Assembly (NCBI GenBank): GCA_037349315.1
Contig: JBAIAC010000217.1
Coordinates: forward strand, 62,001-126,000
Source: Chelydra serpentina
Taxonomy: Eukaryota; Chordata; Testudines; Chelydridae
Direction: 5' to 3'
Length of the DNA stretch: 64,000 bases
Below the pieces are notes generated by a model. It was not told the DNA's origin and ran no database searches. It worked only from the letters and a program-made list of their open reading frames with translations. Within the stretch, counting starts at the first letter, position 1; the number at the start of each line of letters is the position of its first letter. Of this stretch, positions 9,940 to 21,466 are shown piece after piece. The position numbers and the translations under genes are program-made.

Positions 9940-10380
9940 TTACAATACACTGGAGAGGGGTCAGAGAAGAGCCATGTGAGTGGTGAAAGGATTTGAGAGC
10001 GGGAGACTCCAGGAGCTCAGTCTAGTTAGCTGAACAAAGAGATGCTTCGGGGCGACTTGATCCCAGTCTGTAAGTATCTCCATAGGGAACAAATATTCAG
10101 TAACGGGCTCTTCAACCTAGCAGGGGAAGGGCTAACACTGTCCAATGGCTGGAAGTTGAAGCTAGACAGAAGGTGCAAATTTTTAACAGCGAGGGGAACT
10201 CACCATCGCAACCAGTTCCCAAGGTTTGGTAGCAGATTCTCCCCCACTGACAATTTTTTAACCAAGACGGGCTCTTCTTCTAAATGATCAGCACTGGGAA
10301 TTATTTTGCAGGCCGTTCTCCAGTCCGTGCTAGAAGGGAGATCAGATTAGATGGTCACAACAGGTCTGGTCTGGCCTTGG
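9940..10380 (+). mobile_element. CR1 LINE 3' fragment
   Basis: ORF2 C-terminus pattern is visible in nucleotides: GGTCAGAGAAGAGCCATG, GGGGCGACTTGATCCCAGTC, TCCAATGGCTGGAAGTTGAA, ending in the CR1 tail at 10317-10377. Broken by stops and a gap near 10200-10310. Confidence 0.75.
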
Positions 10381-10389
10381 AGTCTACGG

Positions 10390-11075
10390 ACGGAGACCGA
10401 AAGAGTTTGGTAAAATGCAGGCTGGGAGGGGATGTGATTGCTCCCTATAAATACACCACGGGGGTGAACGGCAGGGAGGGAGAAGAGCTATTGGCCCATG
10501 GACAAATGGGGACAAACTGGCCAGGAATAAACAGAGGCTGGAAATGAAAAGGAGGGAGAACCTCCACTAGAGGGAGGTTCTGGGATAGGAGAAGTGGGGG
10601 GCCAACAACCAAACTGGTTTGAAGATGGAGCGTGATAAATTCACCAAACAGGACACTAGGACCATCGGGCATTGCAGGAGCTGGGCTTGCCCAAGGAGCT
10701 CCTGTCCTACATGAGCCGTGGTGCTGAGTCTCCTGTTGTCCGGGGTTTCTCTCAAAAGCCCAGCCACCAGGGTCGGGCAGTCACAGGAGACGCTTGGCTT
10801 TCATTTAAATAAAAGAGTGGGTTTTGGACCCTCCTAGTTGAGGAGCGAAGCCGGGAATCGTGGCCCGAGCACAAACCCTGGAGGCAAAGAAACGACTCGC
10901 CGGTGGTTACTTTGATAAAACCGATCTCCTGGGTTGAAAACCGACCAGGGGATCGTTCTGAGGTCTGGCTCGCGATTTTTGGCCACCCGGCGCGGGTGAG
11001 ACCGAGGAGATGCAATAAAAGGTGGGTTCGTAACCTGGGTTATGTAGCAATGCAGCCAGGACACTCGGCTAAACA
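10390..11075. other. Intergenic, no gene recognised
   Basis: No convincing coding region or RNA. Short plus-strand CR1-like words (GGGAGGGGATGTGATTGCTC) near 10425 suggest another old CR1 scrap. Confidence 0.4.
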
Positions 11076-11077
11076 GG

Positions 11078-11160
11078 GTGCTTGGTCCTGCATGATGTTT
11101 GGTCCTGCCATGAGTGCAGAGGACTGGACTCGAGGTCCCTTCCAGTCCTACAATTCTATA
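11078..11160 (+). mobile_element. CR1 3' tail
   Basis: TGGTCCTGCCATGAGTGCAG, then GAGGTCCCTTCCAGTCC and ACAATTCTATATG match the end of the CR1 at 36060-36144. Confidence 0.75.
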
Positions 11161-11364
11161 TGTGTGCATTGTCATTGCAAAAAATGCATGTCCATAGGCT
11201 TGAACTCTGGTCATGCCTGCCCTGTCTTCACTAGCATTGCAACCCATGCTGGCCAGATTTGGCTAGGCCACGCAGGCTAACCCATTCTAGGAACACACCC
11301 TATTTTTTTTCAGTGTAGAAGTATCCTAGGGTGGCTGGAATTTGATCAGAGCGGCTAACCTGCC

Positions 11365-12473
11365 TGTGACAGTGTTCCCCATAAAACTTTATGGGGAGAT
11401 GCGTATAAATGTATCTATGTAACTAAAATATGTTTTATGCTACATGTGCCATGTAACATATCTCGGTGAAAGTTATGACTTACTGAATTTACTCCTCCTG
11501 TTTGTATGCATGTATCATTGTTGTAGTTGGAGTTATGATGATTGGTTTTATATTTGCTGGTTTTGTACATAGCCTTTGTAAGTGCATGGGATCATCTTTG
11601 GATCAAAGAATGTGCCTGTTAAGTGCGAGCACTTGACAGACAAAAGACGTTGCAGACCCCAATCCACATTGGGGCCGGGTCTGGAATGCAACTGGTTAGA
11701 CTGGTTAGGGCGCATGGACAGGTGACTTGCCCATGTGATCCCAAAACTCCAGGGCAACTGGATCCTATGCAGGGAGAGGAAGAAAGGCTATAAAAGCCCT
11801 TGCAAGACCCTTCCATTTGGTCTTCAGCTGGCTAAAGGGAGAGGCTCTCCACCCCCCCAAGGACATTCCTGAGGGGAACTGAACAAAGGACAAAGACACT
11901 AGGGGGTGTGAGCGGCTGCTGGACCCAGGCTAATTCTACAGCCTGTAAAAAGGAAAATATCCGAATCTGGTGAGGCTTTTATCTGTGTTAACTTTGAATA
12001 GACATAGACGTGCGTGTTTTATTTTATTTTACTAAGTAACTTGCTTTGTTCTGTCTGTCACTACTTGAACTCACTTAAATCCTATTTTCTGTACTTATTA
12101 AAATCACTTTTTACTTATTAAGTTTCCTTGAGTACGAGTCGGTGCCTGGGAAAAGCGAACAGTTGTGCATATCTTTCTATCTTTGAAATAGAAGGCGAAC
12201 TATTCATGAGTTTACCCTGTATAAGCTTTATACAGGGTAAAACAGATTTATTAAGGGTTTGAACCTCCTTGGAGTTGAGCAGCTGGGTGTCAAAGGCAAG
12301 AGCGCTTCCAGGGGCCTTACAGTGGTGAGTGGACTTGGTTCGGACCTGGGTCTGTGTTTGCAGCAGATCAGTGGAATCTGGCTCAAAACAGACAGGATTG
12401 AAGCAGGGGCAGAAGTAGCCTTGGCACACCAGGTGGGAGCACCAAGCAGGTCTCTGTGGCCCCAACCCGTCAC
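11365..12473 (+). mobile_element. Solo LTR of an endogenous retrovirus-like element
   Basis: The segment begins TGTGACAGTG and ends CCCGTCACA, giving TG...CA ends with a short inverted TGTGAC/GTCACA. It contains a TATA-like CTATAAAAG at about 11789 and an ATTAAA-type signal near 12098. Flanks share TGCC. No internal region or second LTR is present, so it is read as a solo LTR. A 13-bp-arm palindrome lies at 12211-12241. The class cannot be assigned from the LTR alone. Confidence 0.65.
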
Positions 12474-12719
12474 AGTGCCTTAAAAGCCAAGCGACTGCGT
12501 CTTCATTGCTATTTTAACCTGGGTTAGCTAACCTGAGTAAAGTTTGCAGGGCAGAAACTCATCAAGCTCTGGTTTGGTTTCTTGCCTTCACTTCCTCCTC
12601 TTGCGAGGCTGCTCCCCATAACCTGCCTGCTGACAGGGAGAAACCTGCTTCTGGTTTCCAGCCTCACGTGGCTCCCGGCCACCATGTCCCCATTTGCCCT
12701 TGGGCCACATCGTCCTTCA

Positions 12720-13490
12720 CAGATTCATAGATTCCAAGGCCAGAAGGGACCAATGTGATCATCTAGTCTGACCCCCTGTATAACCCAGGCCAGAGAACGG
12801 CCCCCAAAGCATTCATAGCGCAAATCTTTCAGGGAAACATCCAGTTTGAAAATTGCTAGTGATGGAGAATCCACCACGCCCTTGGCGAGTTGTTCCGATG
12901 GTTAATTACTCTCCCCATTCCAAATGGACGCCTTGTTTCCAGTCTGAATTTGTCTAGCTTCAACTTCCAGCCATTGGACGGTGTTAAACCGTTGTCTGCT
13001 GGATTGAAGAGCCCGTTATGAAATATTTGTTCCCCGTGTAGACACTTATAGACTGGGATCAAGTCCCCCCTGGACCTTCTCTTTGTTATGATAAATAGAT
13101 TGAGTTCCTGAAGTTTATCACTGTCAGGCAGGTTTTCTAATCCTTCAATCATTCTCCTGGCTCTTCTCTGACACATCTCTGATATAGCAGCATCCTTCTT
13201 GAACAGTGGGCACCAGAACTGGCCACCGGATCCCAGCAGTGGTTACCCCAGGGCCAGATCCAGGGCTAAAATAACCTCTCTGTGCCTACCTGAGATTGCT
13301 CTTTGCATACCCCGGGATTGCATTGCCTCCTCTGGCCATACTGGGAGCTTGTGTTTAGCTGATTAGGCACCACGACCCCCCAAATCTTTGTCAGAGTCCC
13401 TGCTCCCCAGGAGAGAGTCCCCCACCCTGTGCGTACAATACAGCCCCGTTTCTTTGTTCCTGGATGTCTGCATTGACGTTTAGCCGCATG
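12720..13490 (-). mobile_element. CR1 LINE 3' fragment
   Basis: On minus, the ORF2 C-terminus is recognisable: a 106-residue frame at 12856-13176 reads RRARRMIEGLENLP, then RSRGDLIPVYKCLHGEQIF and NPADNGLTPSNGWKLKLD. The 3' end lies at the 12720 side (GATTCATAGATTCCAAGG). Confidence 0.85.
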
Positions 13491-14220
13491 AAAAATTCTG
13501 CTTCAGTAGCTCGTCCCCCTCCGGGTGTTTACCTCGTGGCTGGATTGATAGAATAATCGGCGCCCCTCTCAGCCCAGTTCCAGCCTAAATAGGCCCTGTT
13601 CTGCCAGTCCCTTCTCGGGAGATTAGGGCACTGTCTCCTGCTCATCCCAGCTCCTGTCCGGTTGGAATCCTCCTTCTGGAATGTGGGGGACTTGGACACA
13701 GTATTACAGATGAGACCTTACTGGTGTCTTGTCCAATCGTTGGAGGCTTCTGAACATCTCGTCCTCAGCTTCTGCGCAGGGCTCCGTGCCCAGCAAATTG
13801 CTCTGGGCGGGCAGGGGACGTGGGATCTGGGATGGGGCACAGGGGCTGGTTATACAGGGACCCCTCCGCTGGCGCTGAGCTGTGGCCACCTCTGGAGTGG
13901 CGCACAAGGGCTCTTTAACAGCATAAAGCAACACTACTGCAAGAGTTTGGGACAGGAAGTGATGGAGAAACCAACCGAGAGCGCAGAGGGTTTGGCCAGG
14001 AATCTGGGCTGTGTGTGGGAGTGGGGGGTGGGGTGGGGGAAAGGGATGTTCCAGGGGATCTTTAACGACCAGGAAGTTTCAAGATTTGACAAACATATTT
14101 TGCAAGTGCAGCATAAGGGAGGAGGGTGGGGGGAGAGAGAGACTTGCTAATAGCCCAGTGAGTAGGGCATTCTCCTGGGAGGGGGGCACCCCAGGTACAG
14201 ATCCCTGCTTGGCCTCACCC
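13490..14220. other. Upstream flank of the olfactory receptor gene
   Basis: No coding feature recognised. The receptor's untranslated first exon could lie here or further upstream, but I cannot place it. Confidence 0.4.
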
Positions 14221-14350
14221 CTGACTGCAATGGGGTCAGGGATGGATTCTGATCTCAGTCCCCCTGTGGTCAATCCGGAGTCACTCCTGAAATTCAGATT
14301 GACCCCTGGGGGCTGAGATCAGAACACGGCCCTGCTCCCATTGCAGTCAG
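14221..14350. repeat. Imperfect inverted repeat (long hairpin)
   Basis: The left arm 14221-14274 and right arm 14298-14350 are reverse complements over about 54 bp with roughly ten mismatches (CTGACTGCAATGGG and TTCTGATCTCAG are shared exactly). The spacer is 23 bp. It lies just before the receptor's splice acceptor. Confidence 0.8.
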
Positions 14351-14410
14351 GTGTGACTCCGGATTGATCCCGGCGTAGCCCAGCCCGTTGAGTCTGCCTC
14401 ACAGCCCCGC

Positions 14411-14425
14411 TCTCTCTCCCTGCAG
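14411..14425 (+). promoter_or_regulatory. Splice acceptor before receptor coding exon
   Basis: TCTCTCTCCCTGCAG is a strong polypyrimidine tract and AG, placed 13 bases before the ATG. It decides the choice of start codon. Confidence 0.75.
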
Positions 14426-14438
14426 GCGGACAGAGGCG

Positions 14439-15383
14439 ATGGGGGGTGAGAACCGCACCTCGGTCTCTGAGTTCATCCTGGTGGGTCTCTCCGGCCGGCC
14501 GCGGACGCAGCGCCTCCTCTTCGCGGCCATCCTGGCCACCTACCTGGCCACCCTGGTGGGCAACCTGCTGATCGTGGGCCTGGTGCGGGCCGACTCGCGC
14601 CTCCACACCCCCATGTACTTTTTCCTCAGCCACCTCTCCTTCCTGGAGATCTGCTACACCAGCTGCACCATCCCCCAGGCGCTGGCCCACCTCCTGACCC
14701 GCAGGAAATCCATCCCCTTCGCTCGCTGCGCCGCCCAGATGTACCTCACCCTCTCACTTGGCAGCACCGAGGCCATCCTGCTGGCCGCCATGGCCTACGA
14801 CCGCTTCATCGCCGTGTGCCGGCCGCTGCGCTACGCCACTCTCATGGGGCGGGGCCATTGCTGGGCGCTGGCCTTGTGCTCCTGGGCTGCTGGGTTCCTC
14901 CTCTCAGTGGTCAACGCAGCCTGCACCCTGCGGCTGCCCTTCTGCGGGCCCAACCGGGTCAACCACTTCTTCTGCGAGCTGCCAGTGGTGCTGGAGCTGG
15001 CCTGCGCCGACACGCGCCTCACCGAGGCCGTGGTCTTCGGGGCGGCTGTGCTCATCCTGCTGCTCCCGCTGGCCATCATCCTGGCCTCCTACGGCCTCAT
15101 CCTGGCCTCCGTGCTGTGGGGGCAGGCGGCCGCCGGGCGACGCAAAGCGTTCTCCACCTGCACCTCCCACCTGGCCGTGGTGGCCATCTTCTACGGCACC
15201 GTCATATCCATGTACATGAGGCCCCGCTCCGGTGCCGCCCCCGACCGGGACAAGCACATTGCTGTCTTCTATATCGTGGTCACGCCGGCCCTCAACCCAC
15301 TCATCTACACCCTGAGGAACAAGGAGGTCAAGGGGGCCATGGCCAAGCTGATGCACAGGGCCAGATTGGCCAAGAAATCCTAA
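14439..15383 (+). CDS. Olfactory receptor, class II, intact
   Basis: One uninterrupted frame of 314 residues, the normal size for an odorant GPCR. Seven membrane segments are visible. Family marks in order: N-glycosylation site NRT at residues 5-7; GN in TM1; LHTPMYFFLSHLSF at the first intracellular loop/TM2; MAYDRFIAVCRPLRY at the end of TM3; two EC2 cysteines around LPFCGPNRVNHFFCELP; KAFSTCTSHL at TM6; PALNPLIYTLRN in TM7. I chose the ATG at 14439 because a pyrimidine tract and splice acceptor (CTCTCCCTGCAG, exon starting 14426) lie just upstream, as expected for a receptor whose coding exon follows a 5' UTR exon. An upstream in-frame ATG at 14388 lies in the intron side. The TM2-TM3 wording resembles families 2/13, but I do not assign a family. 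It would be expressed in olfactory neurons and couple to Golf. Confidence 0.95.
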   Translation: MGGENRTSVSEFILVGLSGRPRTQRLLFAAILATYLATLVGNLLIVGLVRADSRLHTPMYFFLSHLSFLEICYTSCTIPQALAHLLTRRKSIPFARCAAQMYLTLSLGSTEAILLAAMAYDRFIAVCRPLRYATLMGRGHCWALALCSWAAGFLLSVVNAACTLRLPFCGPNRVNHFFCELPVVLELACADTRLTEAVVFGAAVLILLLPLAIILASYGLILASVLWGQAAAGRRKAFSTCTSHLAVVAIFYGTVISMYMRPRSGAAPDRDKHIAVFYIVVTPALNPLIYTLRNKEVKGAMAKLMHRARLAKKS

Positions 15384-15489
15384 GTGTGGCTAATAGGCCA
15401 GGTTATCTGAATGTGGACCTAAATTAAGGGGGCACTTGGGACATGTCATGGGGTGAGAGCTGGTTGGGAAACAAGGGGGTTTCCCCAGA

Positions 15490-16045
15490 ACATTTTTGTC
15501 TTAATTTTCCAAAGCAGAAAAAAAAATTATTAGAATTTTTTTTTTGCCTACATTTTCCACAGAAAATGTCAACAGAACTGAATTTTTTTGTTTTTGTCTG
15601 AAGTTTGCACAGAACATGTTGGCAAGAAGGAAAATTTGTCTTTTTTTCCCTCTAAATTTTCCACAGAACACATAGATGGAACCATAAATATTTATTTTCA
15701 GCTACATTTTCCACAGAAAACATCAATGGAAAAGAAATTTTTCATTTTTCTTTTAATTTTCCAGAGACAATAATGTTGGATGTGAAAATTTTCATTTTTG
15801 GTTACATGTGCCACAGAAAATATCGATGGAATCGACATGTTTTGTTTTCAGATAAATTTGTCCACAGAAAGTTACCTTGAAAGTGGATTTTTTTTGTTTT
15901 TCTCTGACTTTTCCTACAGAAAATTTCACTTTGGTTTGGTGAAAATTTTAATACTGGAAACTTTGAGCCAAATGGTGAAAAAAGTTTCACCAACAGATGA
16001 AAATTTTGGGCTAAAACCTCTACATATTTTGATTTTGAAATGCCG
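15490..16045. repeat. AT-rich tandem degenerate repeat
   Basis: TTTTCCACAGAAAA-type words recur about every 50 bases (near 15554, 15658, 15708, 15808, 15862, 15913) with long T and A runs between. Similar sequence occurs at 33760-34530 and 42200-42520. Confidence 0.7.
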
Positions 16046-16200
16046 TCATGTTGCCTCATGTGCCCATTCTCTTCTATAGGTTGGGCTCTCTGGTCAGACT
16101 ACATCTCCCATGAGGCACTGTAGTCTCTCCTCTTGGAGACAGAGGTAGTGCATCATGGGAATGCTACGCTGTAGTTCATTATGGGAGATGTTAAAGAAGG

Positions 16201-17303
16201 AGCAAGTTAAAGAAGTATGGGCTGGATGAATGGACGGTAAGGTGGATAGAAAACTGGCTGGATGGTCGCGCTCAACGGGTAGTGATCAATGGCTCCATGT
16301 CTAGTTGGCAGCCGGTATCAAGTGGAGTGCCCCAAGGGTCGGTGCTGGGGCCGGTCTTGTTCAATATCTTCATCAACGATCTGGAGGATGGTGTGGACTG
16401 CACCCTTAGCAAGTTTGCAGATGACACTAAACTGGGAGGAGTGGTTGATACGCTGGAGGGTAGGGACAGGATACAGAGGGACCTAGACAAATTAGAGGAT
16501 TGGGCCAAAAGAAATCTGATGAGGTTCAACAAGGACAAGTGCAGAGTCCTGCACTTAGGACGGAAGAATCCCATGCACTGCTACAGACTATGGACCGAAT
16601 GGCTGGGCAGCAGTTCTGCAGAAAAGGACCTAGGGGTTACAGTGGACGAAAAGCTGAATATGAGTCAACAGTGTGCCCTTGTTGCCAAGAAGGCTAACGG
16701 CATTTTGGGCTGTATAAATAGGGGTATTTCCAGCAGATCGAGGGACGTGATTATTCCCCTCTATTCGGCACTGGTGAGGCCTCATTTGGAGTACTGTGTC
16801 CAGTTTGGGGCCCCACACTACAAGAAGGATGTGGATAAATTGGAAAGAGTCCAACGGAGGGCAACAAAAATGATTAGGGGGCTGGAGCACATGACTTATG
16901 AGGAGAGGCTGAGGGAACTGGGATTGTTTAGCCTGCAGAAGAGAAGAGTGAGGGGGGATTTGATAGCTGCTTTCAACTATCTAAAAGGGGGTTCCAAAGA
17001 GGATGGATCTAGACTGTTCTCAGTGGTAGAAGATGACAGAACAAGGAGTAATGGTCTCAAGTTGCAGAGGGGGAGGTTTAGGTTGGATATTAGGAAACAC
17101 TTTTTCACTAGTAGGGTGGTGAAGCACTGGAATGGGTTACCTAGGGAGGTGGTGGAATCTCCTTCCTTAGAGGTTTTTAAGGTCAGGCTTGACAAAGCCC
17201 TGGCTGGGATGATCTAGTTGGGGTTGGTCCTGCTTTGAGCAGGGGGTTGGACTAGATGACCTCCTGAGGTCCCTTCCAACCCTGAGATTCTATGATTCTA
17301 TGA
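16201..17303 (+). mobile_element. Young 5'-truncated CR1 LINE (ORF2 C-terminal third)
   Basis: The insertion starts inside ORF2 and ends at the CR1 ATTCTATGATTCTATGA terminus. An open frame of 311 codons (16282-17217) holds RT motifs [18 protein letters not shown] and the catalytic box FADDTKLGG, then the CR1 C-terminal domain to a natural stop. It aligns without any indel to 55648-56750, with about 15 base differences counted by eye. The codon that is TGA in the other copy at 55690 is TGG here. Confidence 0.95.
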
Positions 17304-17329
17304 AATACATCTTAAGGATATTTATCCAG

Positions 17330-18260
17330 AAAGAGTAATGAGAAAAGTACCCACAGAATGCTCATAATTTGGCAAGGTTCAAAATCGTTGTGAGATGCAT
17401 GTACAGGTGACATTTAAGGGATAATGTTTTGATTTTGACTGTATGCTTTACGGACTTGGAGAAGAAATTAGACCCCAGAGGATAATATCTCGGTGATGGC
17501 CAGGGGAGTTGTTCCCCTCCCTCTCCTTAGCCAGTGATGTAATGCAAGACTTAATCGTTTAGCCATGCACAATACTAAGACTTTGAACAGGAAATCATCG
17601 GAGGCCACTGCAAACTATCGAATGAAACCACCGGAAGGTTAAAAAAAGGAACATTGCCACGAGGCAGAGGTTTGCCCTGCCAGCGAATAGGATCAAAAGA
17701 CTGTTTCCAGCATAACACAGAAGGGAATGCACTCTGGATGCATTCACCGAGGAAATCCCCAGGAGAAGGGGGTGTTCTCCTGAACATTTGGATCCTGGTT
17801 CTGGTGAAACCAGCCAGCTCTGCAACATACTGAACTTTTATTTGCCCGGGGTAGGGGAGGGGACTTACTTTATTAGAATCATAGAATCTCAGGGTTGGAA
17901 GGGACCTTAGGAGGTAATCTAGTCCAACCCCCTGCTCAGAGCAGGACCAATCCCCAATTTTTGCCCCAGATCCCTAAATGGCCCCCTCAAGAATTGAACT
18001 CACAACCCTGGGTTTAGCAGGCCAATAAGGAAAGGAAACTAGTGATCAGACCCTTCGTGCCCTATGATTTTGCTGTGTTGTGTAACTGTTTGTTTCCACC
18101 ACGTTCTCGCACTCCTAGCTAAATCTTTACTTCTTCCTAAATAAACCCACCTCCGTTGCATTGTCAGTGCTGTGTGGTTTACAGGAGCGGCAGCTGAAGG
18201 CAAAACTGGGGCATGCCTGGGGGGGCGGAGGATCTGGGATTTCTGTGAGTAGCCTGTGCC
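17330..18260 (+). mobile_element. LTR-like region carrying a SINE
   Basis: Non-coding sequence with LTR-like texture and an AATAAA near 18141. It resembles turtle LTRs in layout but I see no second LTR or clear ends. It is split by the SINE at about 17875-18029. Low certainty. Confidence 0.35.
17875..18029 (-). mobile_element. Turtle tRNA/CR1-tail SINE, 5' truncated
   Basis: The reverse complement shows the same tail, middle (TGGGGCAAAAATTGGGG) and B-box region as the SINE at 2793-2968. It starts at GGCCTGCTAAACCC, so the A-box head is missing. Confidence 0.85.
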
Positions 18261-20150
18261 AGGGGCTGGATATCAGAGGGTAAAGGGACTCAGGGAGTAG
18301 GGTGCAAGATGAAGTCGGGGGAGGCACTGGCCAGAGAGAGTCCTTGAGTGGCAGAAGGGCTGGTGGGGTCGAGGAGATGACACCCAGCTACCCCCTTTTC
18401 TTAGGGTTGGGTCACAGTGCTGGGCACCCCAAGATCCATCACAGATGTGCCCCCTTCAGTGTAGAAAACCCCCAGGGCCAGGACCTCTCGGTTCCAGATC
18501 AAAATAGTTCCCAACAATCAGTGACGTGTCACGTGGATGGGACTTCGGGACCTTGAAAAGGACAATTGTCTGACTGAGCCTTCACCAGAGGAGCCCGAGG
18601 CCTCGAGCTTGCCGTCCCGTTCCCAGCTCGGCTCTGCGTGAACTCTTGGATGCTGGGAAATACGAGCTGGGTCTCTCTGCTCTGTTCGAGTGCTGGCCCA
18701 GCCCCTCGATCGCTCCGTGCCTCGCTTTCTCCTCTGATGCTCCCGTCCCACGCCTCTGCCTGGTGCACGTCGACTGGGGGCTCACTGGGGCAGAGACCAT
18801 CCCTCACATGGCGTCTGTGCAGCTCCGCTAACGCTCCTGCTCATCAAGCGAGGGAAAGGTCGTGGGGTAGCTCCGGGTTCTCAGCTGCTACCGACATCGC
18901 TCTGGGTCCGAGGGCCCCCGCCCCGTCCGGCTCTTCAGCCTGGGCTGCCGAGTGATGGTGACCTAAAAGGAGGGTTGGTGACTCCTGCTGGGGTCAATGG
19001 GGCCGGATCCCCGGGTGAAGACCCCAACCTTGCTCTGAGACATTGAGGGCTATTTTGGGAGGAACGAGGAGGCTGCTTGGATCTCCCTGCCCCTCCTCCC
19101 AGAGAAACCAGGACCCTCCCACCCATCCATGGCCCAGGGAGGGGTGTGTGTCTGGGCTCCCACTGGTTGTGCCCGACCCACACCCCAAACCAGAAAGCGG
19201 GGGTTCAGACCTAGGAAAGGTGCCTACTAGGGAGCTCAATTACCTAGGCCAGTCCCAGGCTTGGACCTCTGTCCTAGTACGTTCCTCCTGGTCTTCTACC
19301 TCCTCCCTCTCATGCTGGGGCGCTCCAGGTGATGCTGTACAGAGCGCAACAGGGAACCAGTGGCTCGGGCAGGGAATCCAGCAGGGCCCCCTCCCCGACC
19401 CATTCAAAACTGCTGCGGCTCGTCCCTGCCCCCACCCCCCATGCCACGGAGAAGGTCCCCGCGGCCAGGGCACTCTTTACTGCGCTCGCTGAGCCCCGCG
19501 GGGCGGGGGTGCGACCGGGGCATGTTTTATAGATACACAGAGAACTCGGTGCTTATGACAGTTGATTGAGGCTTGAACTCATCATTTCGTAATTACCACC
19601 CCCAGGATTACTGAAAATCAGGGACGGCTGGTGTAACCCCGTACCGCTCCGTTCACTAGGGCGACTGACACCAGCTGGGGACCAAGCCCCCCGTACTCCA
19701 CCTCTTGCTCCCCTTCGCAGCCATGAGGCATGTTTCACGTCCCAGCCGGGAGCTCAGCTGGGTGTTCGCCTGTCAGAGGGCAGGGGACGAGCAGACGGAG
19801 GGTGGGGGATGACCAGACAGGTGGCATCACCCCCCACAGCCCCCACCATGCCAACACTCAGTTAATGCAACAGGCCCCTGGCAGCCAGGACGGGGGGTGG
19901 GGGGGGGTCGAGTAGCAGAGCCTGGGCAAGCTGAGATTCTGGTCCAGTGACACTAAGAGAAACCCAAGGTCAAGGGGGAATGGACACAGGGCCCAGGGCC
20001 ACTCACAGCACCCAGCCAGCAGGGGCCTGCCCGCAGCTCCATGCTCGGAAACGGGGAAACTCGGGGGCTGTGAGTCCTACTTCAAACTGACCTTGGAGAA
20101 GGAGGGGGAAAATCATAGGCATGGAGCTGAGGTGCTCATGGCCATAGGGC
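18261..20150. other. Intergenic, no gene recognised
   Basis: GC-rich sequence with many short open frames on both strands, none with a family signature. No exon of the neighbouring genes was found here. Confidence 0.45.
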
Positions 20151-20159
20151 CATGGGAAT

Positions 20160-20510
20160 GCTCACACCGGGACAGTGCCCGCCCCGAGACTGACCCCCCA
20201 GCTCCCTGCGGGGCAATGGGCACAGTCACACCGGGACAGTGCCCGCCCTGGGACTGGCACACTCACACCGGGGCAGTGCCCGCCCTGGGACTGGCACACT
20301 CACACCGGGGCAGTGCCTGCCCAGGGACTGGCACACTCACACCGGGGCAGTGCCCGCCCTGGGACTGAACCCACAGCTCCACCCTGGGGTAATGGGCAGA
20401 GTCACACAAGGGGCACTGCCCACCCTGGGACTGACCCCACAGCTCCCCGCGGGGCAATGGGCACACTCACACCGGGGCAGTACCCGCCCTGGGGTTACCC
20501 TGCGGCTGTC
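20160..20510 (+). repeat. Minisatellite of about 37 bp
   Basis: Units built on CACACTCACACCGGGGCAGT followed by GCCCGCCCTGGGACTGG repeat seven to nine times, some with a longer GGGGCAATGGG insert. It sits just beyond the THAP7 poly(A) signal. Confidence 0.9.
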
Positions 20511-20577
20511 CCCCAGCCACACTCGCACCAGAGGCTGTCCATACTCAGGGACCATCACCCCCATATAAAATAAGGCC

Positions 20578-20583
20578 TTTATT
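20578..20583 (-). terminator. THAP7 poly(A) signal
   Basis: TTTATT on plus is AATAAA on minus, 250 bases past the THAP7 stop codon, giving a 3' UTR of ordinary length. Confidence 0.75.
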
Positions 20584-20832
20584 TACAACCCCCACGAATC
20601 CGCCTCCCTGGCACAGAGGCAAAGGTCAGGGCGGGGGTGGGGGGCAGAGAAGTGCTGTCGCCAGGTTTGCGTCTCCAGCCCCGGCATGCCACCTTTCGTG
20701 GGCGGGGAGTGAGGTCAGCCCCTGGAGGGACGGCGTGCCCGGGCAGAGGCCCCAGTCCCATGCAGTCCCTCTGGGGTGGAGCGAAGCCCCCCCGCCCCCC
20801 ACACAGACGCCACCTGCGCGCAGTCCTGGGGC

Positions 20833-21466
20833 TCACTCCAGCTCCCGCAGCAGCTGCAGCTCGAAGACCTGGAGATGCTCCTTGAGCTGGCGCCGCATGT
20901 CCGGGGCTGCCCGCCGCTCCCGCTGCAGCTCGCAGATGCGCAGGCGCAGCCGCTGTTCTCGCCGCTTGCAGGCCTGCAGCTGCCGCTGGACCCGGTCCAG
21001 GGCCTCCAGGGCGGCCTCCGCGCGCCGCTTCCACAGCAGGGCACTGCCCACCTGGTAGCTGTGCTCGCTCTGGATGTAGGCGCCGGCCGGGGGCGGCAGG
21101 CGCAGCATGTAGAAAGACGGGGAGACGGGGCGGGGCGGCTCCGGGGCGGGCGGCGTGGGGGCCGCCGAGGGGGCGTCTGTCTCTGGGAGCGTGGGGGCGT
21201 CCGTCTCCGGGAGCGCCGGCGTGGCTGTGGCTGCCTCCTGCCCCGTGGCCACGGCCGGGTACTCCAGGAGGATGTCCGACAGGCTGGCCAGGATGACGTC
21301 GTGCTGATCCTCTAGCTCCGCCCCCTTGGGGAGGGGCCCAGGCAGGCTGCGGTGCTCAGTGGTGGGGGCGGCCGCGGGTGTGGCCAGCTCAGACTCCTCC
21401 TCCTCCGGGAAGCACGAGATGTCCGCGTTGGCCGGGGCGTCCTGCTCCCCTTGGCCTGGATTGCGT
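20833..21466 (-). CDS. THAP7: THAP7 coding exon 4
   Basis: Acceptor CCCCTCAG. It encodes the acidic centre ([10 protein letters not shown]), two near-identical LPETDAP repeats, the EHSY motif and the C-terminal coiled coil ending LLRELE, then TGA at 20835-20833. Confidence 0.93.

Noticed and set aside
14388..14438. Upstream ATG for the olfactory receptor
   Set aside because: It precedes the splice acceptor at 14425 and adds 17 residues that no receptor has. The ATG at 14439 gives the normal N-terminus.
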